6,017 bases of DNA, from the NCBI GenBank assembly GCA_011372105.1, contig DRTT01000124.1, positions 1-6,017 on the forward strand. Reading direction: 5' to 3'. The stretch comes from Candidatus Aerophobota bacterium. GTDB lineage: Bacteria > Aerophobota > Aerophobia > Aerophobales > B3-G15. Positions 4,691-6,017 of the stretch are shown here, in pieces. Every line of letters starts with the position of its first letter. Position 1 is the stretch's first letter. The notes under the pieces are model-generated. The model was not told where the DNA came from, did no database searches, and worked only from the letters and a program-made list of their open reading frames with translations. The position numbers and the translations under genes were made by a program.

Positions 4691-6017
4691 TTACATTTTC
4701 TCAGGGGCTGAAATTCCCAGAATGTCAAGAATATCCTTTATGGCTATTTTTATCCCTTCAACGAGGAAAAGACGGGCAAGGCTTGTTTTCCTCTCTTCAT
4801 CTATCACACGGTGACGGGTGTAAAAGTAATGGAAGGCAGAAGCAATATTCCTTGCATAAACTGTGAGATGGTGAGGCTCAAGATTTTGACCTGCTTCTTT
4901 TATCTGATCAGGTAAAAGAGCTATAAGGAGCATAAGTTCTCGCTCTTCAGGATTTTCAAGCAGGGTAAGGTCCACCTCTTCAGGTAAGGCAAAAAGTCCT
5001 TTTTGTTTTGCCTTTTTTAGAATACTGCATATTCTTGCATGAGCATACTGAACGTAAAAAACAGGGTTTTCAGGTGTCTGTTTTTTGGCAAGCTCAAGAT
5101 CAAAATCAAGGTGAGAATCGGCACTTCTTGAAAGAAAGAAAAAGCGAGCCGCATCCTTTCCCACTTCCTTTAAAAGCTCTTTTAAAGATATAAACTCACC
5201 CTCTCTTGTGGAAGCCGAAATCTTCCTTTCTCCTCTTCTCAAGCTCACAAGCTGATAAATTATTATCTTAAGAGCATCTTCAGGATAACCAATTGCCCGT
5301 GCTGCTGCCTGCATCCTGGGAACATAGCCAATATGGTCAGCCCCCCATATATCAATTACTTTATAAAATCCTCTCTTAAGCTTGTTGAGATGATAGGCAA
5401 TATCACTCGCAAAATAGGTATACTCACCTGTTTTTCTTCTTAAGACCCTGTCCTTTTCCCCTTTAATTACAGAGGAGGTTTTAAACCACAGAGCACCATC
5501 TTTTTCATAAAGAAGACCCTTCTTCTCAAGGAAAGATAAAGCCTCGGAAAGTTCTCTATTTTCATAAATCTCAGATTCAAAAAACCACCTGTCATACTTT
5601 ACACCAAATTCATGAAGGTCACCTCTTATATCTTCAAGAATGTAATTTATTAAAAACCTTGATAAAAGGGGGCGAATATCTTCCCATGGTTTTCCTTTTA
5701 TATCCTTTTTTTCTTTTTCCTTAAAAACTTTTGCAATCTCAACAAGATACTCTCCTTTGTAACCATCCTCAGGAAGGTCTACCTTTTCTCCTTCAAGCTG
5801 CTTTATTCTTACCCAGAAGGACTTTATAAGTCTTTCTATCTGACCTCCCACATTGTTAACGTAATACTCCCTTTCCACCCTAAAACCTAACTTAGAGAGA
5901 ATATTAGCAAGAGCATCCCCCAGAGCAGCAGCTCTCCCATGACCCACATGAAGAGGACCTGTGGGATTGGCAGAGACAAATTCAACCTGAACAGGCCTTT
6001 CTTCTCCCACAGAAAAC
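4691..6017 (-). CDS. argS: Arginyl-tRNA synthetase, C-terminal 441 residues (N-terminus beyond window)
   Basis: This class I aminoacyl-tRNA synthetase charges tRNA-Arg with arginine in the cytoplasm. The frame is open through the right edge, so the GTG at 6008-6010 is an internal Val, not a start; the missing part should be the N-terminal Add-1 tRNA-binding domain of roughly 100 residues or more. Numbering from that Val: VEFVSANPTGPLHVGHGRA contains the HIGH motif as HVGH (21-24), VNNVGGQI and GADHIGYVPRMQAA are further core signatures, and DSHLDFDLELAKKQ with NPVFYVQYAHARI opens the DALR anticodon-binding domain. The end, GISAPEKM, with a C-terminal Met, is typical of complete ArgS. The KMSKS region reads GERKISASTREGEF, an atypical form without the usual Lys-Met-Ser, although ArgS often has a degenerate motif here. 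It is the first visible gene of the right-hand transcript, with the small membrane protein after it. Confidence 0.96.
   Translation of the reverse strand, partial: FSVGEERPVQVEFVSANPTGPLHVGHGRAAALGDALANILSKLGFRVEREYYVNNVGGQIERLIKSFWVRIKQLEGEKVDLPEDGYKGEYLVEIAKVFKEKEKKDIKGKPWEDIRPLLSRFLINYILEDIRGDLHEFGVKYDRWFFESEIYENRELSEALSFLEKKGLLYEKDGALWFKTSSVIKGEKDRVLRRKTGEYTYFASDIAYHLNKLKRGFYKVIDIWGADHIGYVPRMQAAARAIGYPEDALKIIIYQLVSLRRGERKISASTREGEFISLKELLKEVGKDAARFFFLSRSADSHLDFDLELAKKQTPENPVFYVQYAHARICSILKKAKQKGLFALPEEVDLTLLENPEERELMLLIALLPDQIKEAGQNLEPHHLTVYARNIASAFHYFYTRHRVIDEERKTSLARLFLVEGIKIAIKDILDILGISAPEKM

Noticed and set aside
6008..6010. GTG as the start codon of argS
   Set aside because: The frame continues to the window edge. 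ArgS has an N-terminal domain before the HIGH region, so the gene is simply cut by the window.

Overview
The window is a compact stretch of bacterial genome in which every supported gene lies on the minus strand, so transcription runs from right to left. The DNA is AT-rich. The proteins are rich in Lys and Glu, Arg is largely encoded by AGA/AGG, Shine-Dalgarno sites are strong (GGAGG type), and gene gaps are a few tens of bases or short overlaps. This fits an anaerobic, possibly thermophilic, low-to-medium-GC bacterium. I cannot name the phylum from the sequence.

Right part (6017 to about 4382): the C-terminal 441 residues of arginyl-tRNA synthetase (argS, N-terminus outside the window), followed 24 nt later by a 94-residue protein with one membrane segment and no recognised function.

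The gap at 4294-4381 holds the clearest regulatory signals: a perfect consensus sigma-70 promoter (TTGACA, 17 nt, TATAAT), a perfect 19-bp interrupted palindrome covering its -35 box, and a second, unrelated 19-bp dyad just after the predicted transcription start. This promoter should drive the genes to its left.

Left part (4293 to 1): an apparent catabolic operon of two-subunit transketolase (N-terminal then C-terminal half, overlapping by 13 nt), DhaK-like kinase subunit, DhaL-like ADP-binding subunit, an unrecognised 200-residue charged helical protein, and the first 50 codons of an L-fucose/L-arabinose isomerase-like protein that runs off the left edge. Together they suggest an aldose-to-ketose isomerase, a ketose kinase and a ketol-transferring enzyme acting on one sugar. 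Several residues that recognise substrate in classical transketolase (acceptor Asp, phosphate-binding Arg and His) and in E. coli DhaK (Lys104 and the Glu after His56) appear replaced, while the catalytic residues are kept. The substrate may therefore not be the textbook one. No DhaM (phosphotransferase partner), transporter or regulator gene is visible in the window.
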